Shown: positions 6,391-13,227 of the stretch, in pieces | How the letters are laid out: each line of letters begins with the position of its first letter | Numbering within the stretch: the first letter of the stretch is position 1 | From: an uncultured Clostridia bacterium | Lineage (GTDB): Bacteria; Bacillota; Clostridia; Christensenellales; Aristaeellaceae | NCBI GenBank assembly: GCA_937886445.1 | Contig: CALGBY010000112.1 | Coordinates: 1-19,218, forward strand | Length of the DNA: 19,218 nucleotides | Reading direction: 5' to 3' | Position numbers and translations under genes: made by a program | Notes under the pieces: model-generated | Seen by the model: the letters and a program-made list of their open reading frames with translations, nothing else | Databases searched by the model: none | What the model was told of the DNA's origin: nothing

Positions 6391-6488
6391 AAGTCGATTG
6401 TTCCCCCCCTTTTAGGCAGCGGGAAACAATGTGTGCTTCCAAAGCAATTTCACCCCTGTTGATTCGGCATAGCAACAGGGGGCTTTTT
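6391..6488 (+). ncRNA. structured leader or small RNA ending in a terminator hairpin
   Basis: About 98 nt from the predicted start to a rho-independent terminator. Three stems are visible: ATTGTTCCC (6397-6405) with GGGAAACAAT (6421-6430); TGCTT (6434-6438) with AAGCA (6442-6446); and the terminator CCCCTGTTG (6453-6461) with CAACAGGGG (6473-6481) followed by CTTTTTC. The terminator loop region GTTGATTCGGCATAGCAAC matches 14 of 19 positions in the leader of the second mini-gene (12822-12841, minus strand). It lies directly before the 47-aa gene, so it may be a free-standing RNA, an attenuator, or both. Confidence 0.6.
6453..6488 (+). terminator. terminator/attenuator before the 47-aa gene
   Basis: 9-bp stem, 11-nt loop, then a T-run (6484-6488). 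It precedes the RBS of the small gene by about 13 nt, so expression of that gene requires read-through or antitermination. Confidence 0.8.
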
Positions 6489-6514
6489 CATAAGATCAGA
6501 AAGGAAGGGTTGTC

Positions 6515-6658
6515 ATGATCCCGGAATGGTTTGAAGAATGGGTGATTTTGGAAACTGATAATTGGTACCTGAAACCGGATGCACCAAAGGAAATTCAGGA
6601 AGAATTTTCCCGCTGGATGAAAGAGCATGAAGGAAACGAAAATCTGATTGTGGATTGA
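6515..6658 (+). CDS. 47-aa acidic Trp-rich protein (paralogue 1)
   Basis: A tiny gene, ATG 6515 to TGA 6658, with AAGGAAGGG (6501-6509) 5 nt upstream. The product is strongly acidic (13 D/E, 4 K/R) and rich in Trp: P-E-W-F-E-E-W-V-I-L-E-T-D-N-W-Y-L-K-P followed by a charged helix with F-S-R-W-M-K. It is a true gene rather than a chance ORF because a second copy at 12627-12773 on the other strand shares 23 of the first 38 residues and also has its own promoter, structured leader, RBS and terminator. I do not recognise the family. Small acidic proteins in phage elements include DNA mimics and inhibitors of host or phage enzymes, but nothing here proves such a role. Confidence 0.82.
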   Translation: MIPEWFEEWVILETDNWYLKPDAPKEIQEEFSRWMKEHEGNENLIVD

Positions 6659-6680
6659 CGATAATAACGGGTTAGTAACA

Positions 6681-6724
6681 GAAAAACCGGATTGATGTTA
6701 AAAACAAAGCATCCTTCCGGTTTT
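6681..6724. terminator. bidirectional terminator between the 47-aa gene and terS
   Basis: AAAACCGGA (6683-6691) pairs with TCCGGTTTT (6716-6724); the 24-nt loop holds an extra GATG/CATC pairing. Read right, it ends in TTTTATATAAT after the 47-aa gene. Read left, it ends in TTTTTC after terS. It separates these convergent units. Confidence 0.75.
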
Positions 6725-6780
6725 ATATAATATGCTGTAATGTTTGCTCAACCGTTTCCTCTAAATGAAGTTGACAAAAA

Positions 6781-7272
6781 TTAATCCTCTAATAGATCTG
6801 ATCCGCTGATCACAATCGGTTGATCAATAGTTAACTTGTATTTATCAGAAAAGATCCCCAAATGTCTACCCAGAAGTTCCAAGGCACGAACTTTATCAGG
6901 GAAACGCATTTCTATTTCTTCACCTTCACCGTTTTTCATTGGGATTTTTTTCACTCTAATTCCGGAAATTGTAGATAAATCTTCAGTTGAAACATCGGGG
7001 AGAATATGACCTGTATTCAGATCAACAACATCAGAAGGATTCTGAAAAGCAACTTTTGCTAGTTCCTTTATTACCCGATCTGCTGTTACTTCAGTTCTCT
7101 TTGACTGCTCTTCCATTAAACTTTGGATTTTTTCCAAAACGTTATCATAGGTTAACAGTCTTGCAGCTTGCTGAGTAGCGGTTTTCGGATTATAACCGGC
7201 ACGAATAGCAGCTTTTTTACCATTCATGTCAACTATGTATTCCTCACAAAATCTTTTCTGACGGATATTCAT
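6781..7272 (-). CDS. terS: phage terminase small subunit
   Basis: A 163-aa Terminase_2-type small subunit. The diagnostic start is MNIRQKRFCEEYIVDMNGKKAAIRAGYNPKTA..., an N-terminal HTH that binds packaging sites, then an oligomerisation region and a short acidic tail. ATG 7272 is chosen because GGAG lies about 10 nt upstream and the family begins at this residue; the 14-codon upstream extension is unsupported. It is the last gene of the minus-strand tape-measure operon and ends at a terminator. A weak internal promoter near 7300-7325 (AT-rich) is possible. With no large subunit here, it should work with a helper phage's TerL to direct packaging of element DNA, as in SaPIs (established for that family; inferred here). 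Confidence 0.93.
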   Translation of the reverse strand: MNIRQKRFCEEYIVDMNGKKAAIRAGYNPKTATQQAARLLTYDNVLEKIQSLMEEQSKRTEVTADRVIKELAKVAFQNPSDVVDLNTGHILPDVSTEDLSTISGIRVKKIPMKNGEGEEIEMRFPDKVRALELLGRHLGIFSDKYKLTIDQPIVISGSDLLED

Positions 7273-7328
7273 GTAAATCTTTCTCCTATCCTGTGTAACA
7301 CCGATATATATCAATATATAAAGTGATT

Positions 7329-7820
7329 TCAGACAACTGAAGCATATTCTTCTATCTTTCCTTCCTTTTCTAGAAGGTCAAAAATTGCTAGTAAGCCTTT
7401 TTCATAATACCTGAATGATGTTTTTTCACTCACATCGTCAAAATCAAGTATTACTGACCAAGGAAGAAGGTGAATGTGTTTTAAGCAAAGATAGATTCGA
7501 CTGTTTCTATCCTGAACCATTTCAATTGCTTTCCTGACTTCAATCTGCATATCAACCAGTTCTGCAAGTTTATCTTCAGCGAGATTTTCAAGCTGCTCTT
7601 TTTCTTGAAAAAATTTTTCGTAGTAAGCTTCTTGTTTCTTGGATGTTTGTACAGAAGGTTTATCCAATTGTATTGGTGGTAAACTGTACATTTTTTCATT
7701 TGCCTTTTTTATCTCTCCGATCAATGATTCTATTTCCAAGTCTGATCTTTCGTATCTGGAAAGAAACGACCGGGCTATTCGCTTTTTCTGCATTGGATCA
7801 TAGTTGGTTGTTCGAAGCAT
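7329..7820 (-). CDS. phage regulator of the DUF1492/sigma-region-4-like type
   Basis: A 163-aa soluble protein with a central coiled-coil-prone charged region (about 55-110) and a C-terminal segment resembling sigma region 4/DUF1492 proteins: R-N-S-R-I-Y-L-C-L-K-H-I, then SVILDFDDVSEKTSFRYYEKGLLAIFDLL. In Firmicutes phages, proteins of this type sit immediately before terS and are thought to act on late transcription, which fits the position here 56 nt upstream of terS. ATG 7820 has AGAGGTGATT ahead of it and overlaps no neighbour. The similarity is by eye and moderate, so a generic DNA-binding role is safer than a precise one. Confidence 0.7.
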   Translation of the reverse strand: MLRTTNYDPMQKKRIARSFLSRYERSDLEIESLIGEIKKANEKMYSLPPIQLDKPSVQTSKKQEAYYEKFFQEKEQLENLAEDKLAELVDMQIEVRKAIEMVQDRNSRIYLCLKHIHLLPWSVILDFDDVSEKTSFRYYEKGLLAIFDLLEKEGKIEEYASVV

Positions 7821-7833
7821 TATTAATCACCTC

Positions 7834-8004
7834 TTACAAATGAAACATTATCTTAAAGTTTTCTACTTCTTTCCGATAGTTATCAGTCATTCTTCGGAGT
7901 GTCTGAGTTCTTACATTTGAATTTCTGGCTGAAAGAATCAATACTTTTTCTTTTTTTAACCGTTCGTATTCAAATTGACGCAGCTGCTTTTCAACCTTTC
8001 GCAT
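7834..8004 (-). CDS. small basic hypothetical protein, 56 aa
   Basis: ATG 8004 to TAA 7834. AAAGGAAG lies 8 nt before the start. The product is basic and helical (RKVEKQLRQFEYERLKKEKV, then RTQTLRRMTDNYRKEVENF). It fills the gap between the 62-aa and DUF1492-like genes, with 14 nt to the downstream start and an in-line RBS, so it belongs to the late-type operon. No family is recognised. Confidence 0.65.
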   Translation of the reverse strand: MRKVEKQLRQFEYERLKKEKVLILSARNSNVRTQTLRRMTDNYRKEVENFKIMFHL

Positions 8005-8018
8005 TGACAATACTTCCT

Positions 8019-8207
8019 TTACTGCTGTTCTGATTGTTCCATCAGAAGATCACGGAAAAAATCATCGGGATTTCCAAAAACAAGCCTTGGATTCAGATTC
8101 AACGGTTTTCTTTCGTTTTCATTCTGTTTCTGGATACGACTATATTTTGGTGATATATATTCAGATCCATATGAGATTTGATATACTTCTTCTTTTCTGG
8201 TTTTCAT
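8019..8207 (-). CDS. small hypothetical protein, 62 aa
   Basis: ATG 8207 to a stop at 8019, a charged polar protein with no signal or membrane segment (KTRKEEVYQISYGSEYISPKYSR..., C-terminal DDFFRDLLMEQSEQQ). It is the first ORF after the hairpin at 8225-8256 and 15 nt upstream of the 56-aa gene. The start has no clear RBS, so the start or the gene itself is less certain. Confidence 0.5.
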   Translation of the reverse strand: MKTRKEEVYQISYGSEYISPKYSRIQKQNENERKPLNLNPRLVFGNPDDFFRDLLMEQSEQQ

Positions 8208-8224
8208 GATTGTTTAGAAAATCA

Positions 8225-8256
8225 TACCGGGTTTGTAGTAAATCACAAACCCGGTA
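8225..8256 (-). terminator. intra-operon hairpin, probable partial terminator
   Basis: A perfect 12-bp stem (TACCGGGTTTGT 8225-8236 with 8245-8256) and 8-nt loop. On the minus strand it is followed by GATTTTCT, a weak U-run. It lies between the 251-aa gene and the downstream small genes and terS, so it may reduce read-through into the terS end of the operon. Confidence 0.6.
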
Positions 8257-8271
8257 TAGTCAGTTCATGAT

Positions 8272-9027
8272 TTACTTCAAAATAGTTTCAATCAATTCTC
8301 GGTCAGAGATAACATGATTCTGAAACAGACTGGAAAATTGGTTTTCCAGAACTGAATACATCTTCCCGACTTGAATCATCCATTCTTCACATGAAAGGAA
8401 ACTGTAAGGAATCCTATCCTGCATATAAATAACCGGGGAATCATTAACAGACGAAGCGTAAAAATCATAGTTGGCTGCATTGGTGAGGATGTCTTTTATT
8501 CGATCAAAGTAATTCAGATAATCAACAACGTTTGTATATACACCGGATTTTTCTTCAATCATAATCAGAACTTCATTACTATACTGATCAACCCCACCAA
8601 GGGATCTTGTTTTAGAATCAGCCTTGACACGGATAACATCCAGTACAGTTTTTGTACTTCGATATGATCCTGATAATGGTTGAAGGATATTTTTAAGATT
8701 CACAGTATCCAAGGAAGAATCCAGCATATCAACAACACGAAGAGCATTCTGAATATCAACGGAATGATCTTTGTTATCTTCCGGGAAAGTAATTTCAAAA
8801 TCCTTGCAGAATTTATCAACAATTTCCCGGAAAAGCTTACTCATGTTTTTACAGCTTTCCTTAAGTTCAGAGAAGATGACCTGTTTCTTCTCTTCTTTTC
8901 CTTTCGGTGACCATCTCCAATCAGCCATCAATTGATTCAGGGAATCACCTTTTTCTTTAATCGTTTTTGCAAAGAGAGCATTCATAGTACGAACCTGATC
9001 TGCATATGTTTTGTAATTAGTTGTCAT
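8272..9027 (-). CDS. unknown protein encoded next to the tape measure gene
   Basis: A 251-aa protein of unknown family. ATG 9027 is preferred over the in-frame GTG at 9039 because AAAGGGTGG is 8 nt upstream. It is almost wholly helical and soluble (SELKESCKNMSKLFREIVDKF, then LRVVDMLDSSLDTVNLKNIL), without cysteine pairs, signal peptide or membrane span. It starts 30 nt after the tape measure stop and is cotranscribed with it. In siphophages the genes beside the tape measure encode chaperones (upstream) or distal tail proteins (downstream). This one looks like neither by eye, so it may be a satellite-specific partner of the tape measure or an unrelated cargo protein. Confidence 0.8.
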   Translation of the reverse strand: MTTNYKTYADQVRTMNALFAKTIKEKGDSLNQLMADWRWSPKGKEEKKQVIFSELKESCKNMSKLFREIVDKFCKDFEITFPEDNKDHSVDIQNALRVVDMLDSSLDTVNLKNILQPLSGSYRSTKTVLDVIRVKADSKTRSLGGVDQYSNEVLIMIEEKSGVYTNVVDYLNYFDRIKDILTNAANYDFYASSVNDSPVIYMQDRIPYSFLSCEEWMIQVGKMYSVLENQFSSLFQNHVISDRELIETILK

Positions 9028-9057
9028 TATGTTTTCCACCCTTTCTTTTTGTATTAA

Positions 9058-12000
9058 TTATAAGTAAATCCCTTCCGCAACGATTTCCAACCGTTCTGCA
9101 ACCTTGTCTTCCAACTGGGAAATAATGCCGTCAATATCCATGTCAGAACTGATCGTGTTATTGTTGTTCATTTCAACCTTCACTTCAGCTGTTGTGAAGT
9201 GATTGATCACTTCACGTTCAGCCAGTGACCGGATCTTCTGAACATCAGAATCAGACAATTTCACAGCATCAGAAGCATCTTCTATCAACTGTGCTTGTTC
9301 CATGGCAGCAAAGTCACCGATCAAAGACCATGTAGAATCATCCCATGCTTTGGTAATGCCAGTGGAAGCGCTGACAACAGCCTTTTCCATATCATACCGA
9401 CCATCATTCACGGCATTGACATAACCGGCAACCATCATGGATCCAGACCAATAGGTTTCCTTAGACGGGGAATGAATACCGGCAGCAGCATTGGCAGCAG
9501 CCAAAGCATTTCTGACAACGGCAGCAGCAGCTGCTGCAACCGCACCGGATCCGGAATTGATACCCTGTACAAAACCGGCATCAATCATTGCACCGGTTGT
9601 AGCTGCAACACCAACAACCATTCCAGCAGTGGACTGAATACCGATTGCCAAACCTTCATTCAAGAAACCACCGGCAGCAATAGTATAGGTAGACGGGGAA
9701 GCAACACCCAAGGCACTGAGGATAGCACTTACCGTTGCGGATGCCATAGCGGAACCGGATGCAGCCGGTTGACTGGCACTTCCGTCAATACCACCGGCAA
9801 GACCGGCAGACAAGTAAGCACCCCATTCAGCAGGATTTTCACCGGCTGCTTCCAGCGCTTGTTTGAAATCCAATGTTTTGATGATTCCTTCCATGGCACC
9901 GGAAAGACCGGACATATCCATGTTTTCACTGATTTCAGGATTTTCAAGCATGGATTTAAGCAAGCTGGAAAGAATCGGATTATCAGATACAGTCTGAAGA
10001 TCATTAGAAAGTGCTTCCATGATCTGTTTTTCGTAATCATCCATGAATAAATCGACATTGCCTAATTGACCGACACCAAAGAGATCATAGAAGGATTCAA
10101 AACTATCAAATCCACCAAATTGATCAGCAAAGAATCCACTATCCCATGCAGATTTTGCAATAGCCTTAGTATAAGCTGCATACTGTTGATCAAACATTTC
10201 ATTGTATGTACCGTCAGCATTATAGGTACTCAAATTACTCCGTTCAACAAACATCCGCATTACATCATAATCACCAGCTGCCTTTTCTAAAGCAGATGCA
10301 GCTTCCGGATACTGGGAAGCCATACCATTGAAAAGTTCACTGATTCTTTGGGTGTATTCAGTGCGAAGTGAATCAAGTTCTGTACTAAGGGAAGTTCTCA
10401 GGGTGTCATATTCCAGCCTTGCAGCTTCAGCAGCAGCGGTATCACCGGCAGCAGCTGCTTCAGCAATCTTCCGTTCAGCTTCCTGCATTTTGGCAGCGTA
10501 TTCAGAAGCAACCTGATCAATTGCAGCATTGGATTTTGCTGCTTCATAAGCAACGGCAGTTCCAAACATGTCAGTGGTGCCAAAACCATAAGCAACAGCG
10601 GTTGAAGTATTTTCATAATCTTGATTTATTTCACCGGGTTTCAAACCGTCCAATGCTGCTTGAACTTCTGCTATCTTACCCATGGTGCTGTTATAAGTTC
10701 CGTCATCAATCGTGATCGGAATATCCTTGGCACCTTCCAGAATTCTGTCCAGATCGGAAGGAATAGATGCAATGGCTGTACCGATAGCAGCCACGGCACC
10801 GGCAATCAGCATAGCCTGACCAACGGGTGTATTCACCACAAAATTGGTAACCGCACCAAACGCTTTTGTCAGCGTTTCAGAATTCTTGATTCCTTTGATT
10901 GTTTTCAAAGCGGTACTTACAGTTTTCACGGCAGTACCGGCAATGGTCAAAGTCGGTCCAAGTGCAGCCAAACCACCAAGGAAGGTGATCAAAGCAGTCT
11001 GATCTTCTTCAGACATTTTGTTGAATCCATCAAGGATGTTATTCACAATATCCAGTGCCGGTTGAAGCGCTTGGGCAAGATTTTCACCGAATTCAGCCAT
11101 GGTATTATGAAGCTTGTTTCCAAGCATACCGGTCTGACTTTCGGTTGTTTCCATTTGCTTGTTGAATTCTTCAGTAGCTGCTGTTCCCTGATCGTAAGCA
11201 TCCACAGCAGCCTGAATAGCGGATGCAAACAGTTCCGGTCTGGATGCCATTGCAGCAATCAGATTTGACTCACGGATTTCTTTCAGACCCATCTTGTCCA
11301 AGACGGCAAGAATGGATTCACCACCGTTTTCACCCATCTTGCTAAGTCCAACAAAGAAGTTGGACATGGCATCAGCAGGATTCTTGTTCCAGTCATCAAT
11401 GAACTGCTGTGAAGTTTTTCCGGATGCTTCAGCAAACTGATCCATCAGCAGCCAACTGTCACCCATGGATTTGACGGCATCCACCGTCATGTTCATGCTT
11501 GTGGCGAGATCAACCAGATCTTCTTTCTTGGCACCGTCAACCCATTGACTGAATTCAAGACCAGATCCAAATTCCATACCGGCAGCGGAAAGTTTCTGCT
11601 GTGCCTGACCACCAACTTCAGCAGCCATCTGGAATTGTTTAATCAATTTTGCAGCAGCTGAACCACCGGCTTCCGGATTGATACCAACAGCCCGGAAAGC
11701 GGTTGCCATACCAAGAATTTCAGGTGTAGATATCCCGGCAAGGTGTGCAGCGGAAGCCATTCTGTTACCAAGGGCAAGGATCTGGTCTTCAGTGGCATTG
11801 AAGTTGTTGCCCAGATCAACAACGGCAGAGGAAAAAGCCCCAATGTTGGCAACTCCACCTTCAGTGATGTTCAGGAAAGAAGCAACATCCTGAGCGCCAC
11901 TTTCACCAGAAATGTGCTGATCAGTAGCATACTGAAGTTTGGCATATTCAGTCATGAAAGCTTCCATGTCATTGATAGCCACACCCAAGTTACCACCGGT

Positions 12001-12402
12001 TTGAGCAATTCCCATCAGGTCTACATAGGACATGGGGGTTGTTTCGGACAGTTCCAAAGCGGTTTCTTTCAGCGCTTGATACTGGGCATCTGTTCCTTCA
12101 ACCGTCTTGGTCATTCCGACAAAGGCAGCTTCATAATCAGAGAAATCACCAAACATACTTTTGCCAAGGGCAATCAATGGGGCAGTAATGGCAAGTGTCA
12201 TGGTCTTACCAACCTTCTGCATCCGTTCCCCGGCAGCTTCAGCTTTGGCAATGAAATTATCAAAGCTGAAGCCGTCAATGGTTCCCTGTTCGTCAGCTAC
12301 ACCTTTAAGGGCTGATTTCATGGAATTGATATTCTCTTCAATGGTAGCCAGCTTTCCGGACATCTTGTCAACAAGTTCAATCGTTGAAGATATCGTTGCC
12401 AT
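9058..12402 (-). CDS. phage tail tape measure protein
   Basis: A 1114-aa tape measure protein, which sets tail length and is ejected with the DNA in long-tailed phages. Residues about 60-290 fit the TIGR01760/PhageMin_Tail core (FGDFSDYEAAFVGMTKTVEG, then SETTPMSYVDLMGIAQTGGNLG and FRAVGINPEAGGSAAAKLIK). After it come long Ala-rich helices, a hydrophobic stretch near residues 510-545 (VGQAMLIAGAVAAIGTAIAS) and a Gly/Ala/Ser-rich C-terminal region ending in coiled-coil-like charged sequence. ATG 12402 follows AAAGGACGGTGAAACGG. By the usual 1.5 Å per residue rule it would specify a tail of roughly 165 nm. It is complete and heads its own operon under a good promoter, yet no tail tube, chaperone or baseplate gene is present. 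That is unusual for a satellite. Confidence 0.93.
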   Translation of the reverse strand: MATISSTIELVDKMSGKLATIEENINSMKSALKGVADEQGTIDGFSFDNFIAKAEAAGERMQKVGKTMTLAITAPLIALGKSMFGDFSDYEAAFVGMTKTVEGTDAQYQALKETALELSETTPMSYVDLMGIAQTGGNLGVAINDMEAFMTEYAKLQYATDQHISGESGAQDVASFLNITEGGVANIGAFSSAVVDLGNNFNATEDQILALGNRMASAAHLAGISTPEILGMATAFRAVGINPEAGGSAAAKLIKQFQMAAEVGGQAQQKLSAAGMEFGSGLEFSQWVDGAKKEDLVDLATSMNMTVDAVKSMGDSWLLMDQFAEASGKTSQQFIDDWNKNPADAMSNFFVGLSKMGENGGESILAVLDKMGLKEIRESNLIAAMASRPELFASAIQAAVDAYDQGTAATEEFNKQMETTESQTGMLGNKLHNTMAEFGENLAQALQPALDIVNNILDGFNKMSEEDQTALITFLGGLAALGPTLTIAGTAVKTVSTALKTIKGIKNSETLTKAFGAVTNFVVNTPVGQAMLIAGAVAAIGTAIASIPSDLDRILEGAKDIPITIDDGTYNSTMGKIAEVQAALDGLKPGEINQDYENTSTAVAYGFGTTDMFGTAVAYEAAKSNAAIDQVASEYAAKMQEAERKIAEAAAAGDTAAAEAARLEYDTLRTSLSTELDSLRTEYTQRISELFNGMASQYPEAASALEKAAGDYDVMRMFVERSNLSTYNADGTYNEMFDQQYAAYTKAIAKSAWDSGFFADQFGGFDSFESFYDLFGVGQLGNVDLFMDDYEKQIMEALSNDLQTVSDNPILSSLLKSMLENPEISENMDMSGLSGAMEGIIKTLDFKQALEAAGENPAEWGAYLSAGLAGGIDGSASQPAASGSAMASATVSAILSALGVASPSTYTIAAGGFLNEGLAIGIQSTAGMVVGVAATTGAMIDAGFVQGINSGSGAVAAAAAAVVRNALAAANAAAGIHSPSKETYWSGSMMVAGYVNAVNDGRYDMEKAVVSASTGITKAWDDSTWSLIGDFAAMEQAQLIEDASDAVKLSDSDVQKIRSLAEREVINHFTTAEVKVEMNNNNTISSDMDIDGIISQLEDKVAERLEIVAEGIYL

Positions 12403-12481
12403 TCCGTTTCACCGTCCTTTCTGTATAAGATTCGGGGGAATTCTGCATAAAATAGATATTATATTGAATAATCCCATGAAA

Positions 12482-12510
12482 ATTATACCACAAAATGTTA
12501 GCAAATGCAA
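12482..12510 (-). promoter_or_regulatory. promoter of the tape measure-terS operon
   Basis: Minus strand TTGCAT (12510-12505), 17-bp spacer ending TGG, and TATAAT (12487-12482): an extended -10 promoter. It gives a leader of about 70 nt before the tape measure gene. No operator like 5271-5290 overlaps it, so late-type control may differ from the early units. Confidence 0.7.
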
Positions 12511-12602
12511 ACGAAACCATTTATTTTCAACGGTTTCAGCCATTTCAAGCGGGACTGAATTTTATTCATTTTATTCAATTTTTCAATGAAATGATTGAAA
12601 TG

Positions 12603-12627
12603 AAAAAACCGGGCTGCTACACCCGGT
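12603..12627 (-). terminator. terminator of the 48-aa gene
   Basis: Minus strand ACCGGG (12627-12622), 8-nt loop, CCCGGT (12613-12608), then TTTTTT (12608-12603). The stem begins within the stop codon of the small gene. It separates that gene from the tape measure promoter. Confidence 0.8.
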
Positions 12628-12773
12628 CAATCAACACATATTCCCGTTGTTTCGGTATCGTGAAGCTTCATCCATTCTTCAAATTCCTTCCGGTGTTCCT
12701 CATGGGTTCCCGGCTTCAGATGCCAATTATCCGTTTCAAAGATAACCCATTCAGGGAACCAATCAGGAAACAC
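12627..12773 (-). CDS. 48-aa acidic Trp-rich protein (paralogue 2)
   Basis: GTG 12773 to TGA 12627, with GGAAGGGG 7 nt upstream and an in-frame stop just before the start, so this start is the only sensible one. The product shares 23 of its first 38 residues with the 47-aa protein at 6515-6658: P-x-W-F-x-E-W-V-I-x-E-T-D-N-W-x-L-K-P and F-x-x-W-M-K-x-H are conserved. It is also acidic (12 D/E, 4 K/R) but richer in His. Its own promoter, structured leader and terminator make it an independent single-gene unit near the right end of the element. Function unknown; conservation of the motif across two diverged copies means selection is acting on the protein. Confidence 0.8.
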   Translation of the reverse strand: MFPDWFPEWVIFETDNWHLKPGTHEEHRKEFEEWMKLHDTETTGICVD

Positions 12774-12895
12774 GATTTCACCCCTTCCAGATCATCAGAA
12801 AGAATATCCCTTCCCCAAGGCTTGATTGTGCCTAATCAACCAACTTTAGGGGAAGGGTGCCGAAAAAGAAACCAAAAATGAAAACCCGATGCCAT
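12774..12895 (-). ncRNA. structured leader of the 48-aa gene
   Basis: From the predicted start near 12895 to the GTG. A 9-bp stem CCCTTCCCC/GGGGAAGGG (12857-12849 with 12816-12808) encloses a second stem TTGATT/AATCAA (12839-12834 with 12827-12822). The inner loop region, read on the minus strand, is GTTGATTAGGCACAATCAA and matches the terminator loop of the 6391-6488 leader. The start of both transcripts also carries GGCA-n-CGGG (12890-12882 here; 6415-6423 there). Unlike copy 1, no clean U-run follows the stem. Confidence 0.5.
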
Positions 12896-12901
12896 ACGGA
12901 C

Positions 12902-12930
12902 ATTATACACCTTTTCCCGGACACAGTAAA
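12902..12930 (-). promoter_or_regulatory. promoter of the 48-aa gene
   Basis: Minus strand TTTACT (12930-12925), 17-bp spacer, consensus TATAAT (12907-12902). A hairpin just upstream (about 12931-12956, CCCC.GGTT/AACC.GGGG) may shield it from incoming transcription. Confidence 0.65.
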
Positions 12931-13227
12931 CCCCCGGTTGGCTGGAAACCAGGGGTTGCCTTCAGGCTTCACTTCCTTCAGGATGAACAAATTGTATTAC
13001 CTTCAGAAAGCCCCGTCAATATAGCCCAGCCTTTCAGATTTGCGATTCTGGCGGGGTCTGATCGTTTTCCCCGGTATTCGCCCATCTGAACCGGAAAGGG
13101 GCTAAAAAGGGCTGTTTTTGAGCCAAAGAAGGAACCGGGCAAAAAACACCCGGTTCCGGTCTGATCCTTGTTACTACCCTGTTACTAACGGGGGAGTTTT
13201 CCCCGGTCTGAAAAAAGCCTCTGAAGC
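12931..13227. other. non-coding, repeat-rich right end of the element
   Basis: No convincing gene in about 300 bp; a 35-codon ORF (MGEYRGKRS...) has no RBS. The stretch holds GTTTTCCCCGGT twice (13064-13075, 13196-13207), GGTCTGATC twice (13056-13064, 13158-13166), a 9-bp stem GGAACCGGG/CCCGGTTCC (13131-13139 with 13149-13157) and the arm-type repeats. It could serve integrase binding, transcription insulation or DNA packaging; the sequence alone does not decide. Confidence 0.5.
13170..13189. repeat. putative integrase arm-type sites, right end
   Basis: GTTACTACC (13170-13178) and GTTACTAAC (13181-13189), 11 bp apart, the same motif and spacing as the left-end pair at 1140-1159. Confidence 0.55.

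Noticed and set aside
9295..10050. Long plus-strand ORF (251 aa) opposite the tape measure gene
   Set aside because: Ser/Gly/Thr/His-rich low-complexity translation expected from the antisense of an Ala/Gly-rich gene. It has no RBS, and the minus strand clearly codes for the tape measure protein.
10621..11268. Plus-strand ORF (215 aa) and the similar one at 11743-12315
   Set aside because: Also antisense shadows of the tape measure gene with Ser/His-rich composition and no translation signals.
12495..12881. Plus-strand ORF of 128 aa
   Set aside because: It runs antisense through the tape measure promoter, a terminator and the 48-aa gene, which has a paralogue and good signals. No RBS for this ORF.
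12990..13097. 35-codon minus-strand ORF starting MGEYRGKRS near the right end
   Set aside because: No RBS, no recognisable motif and it lies in a repeat-rich non-coding stretch.
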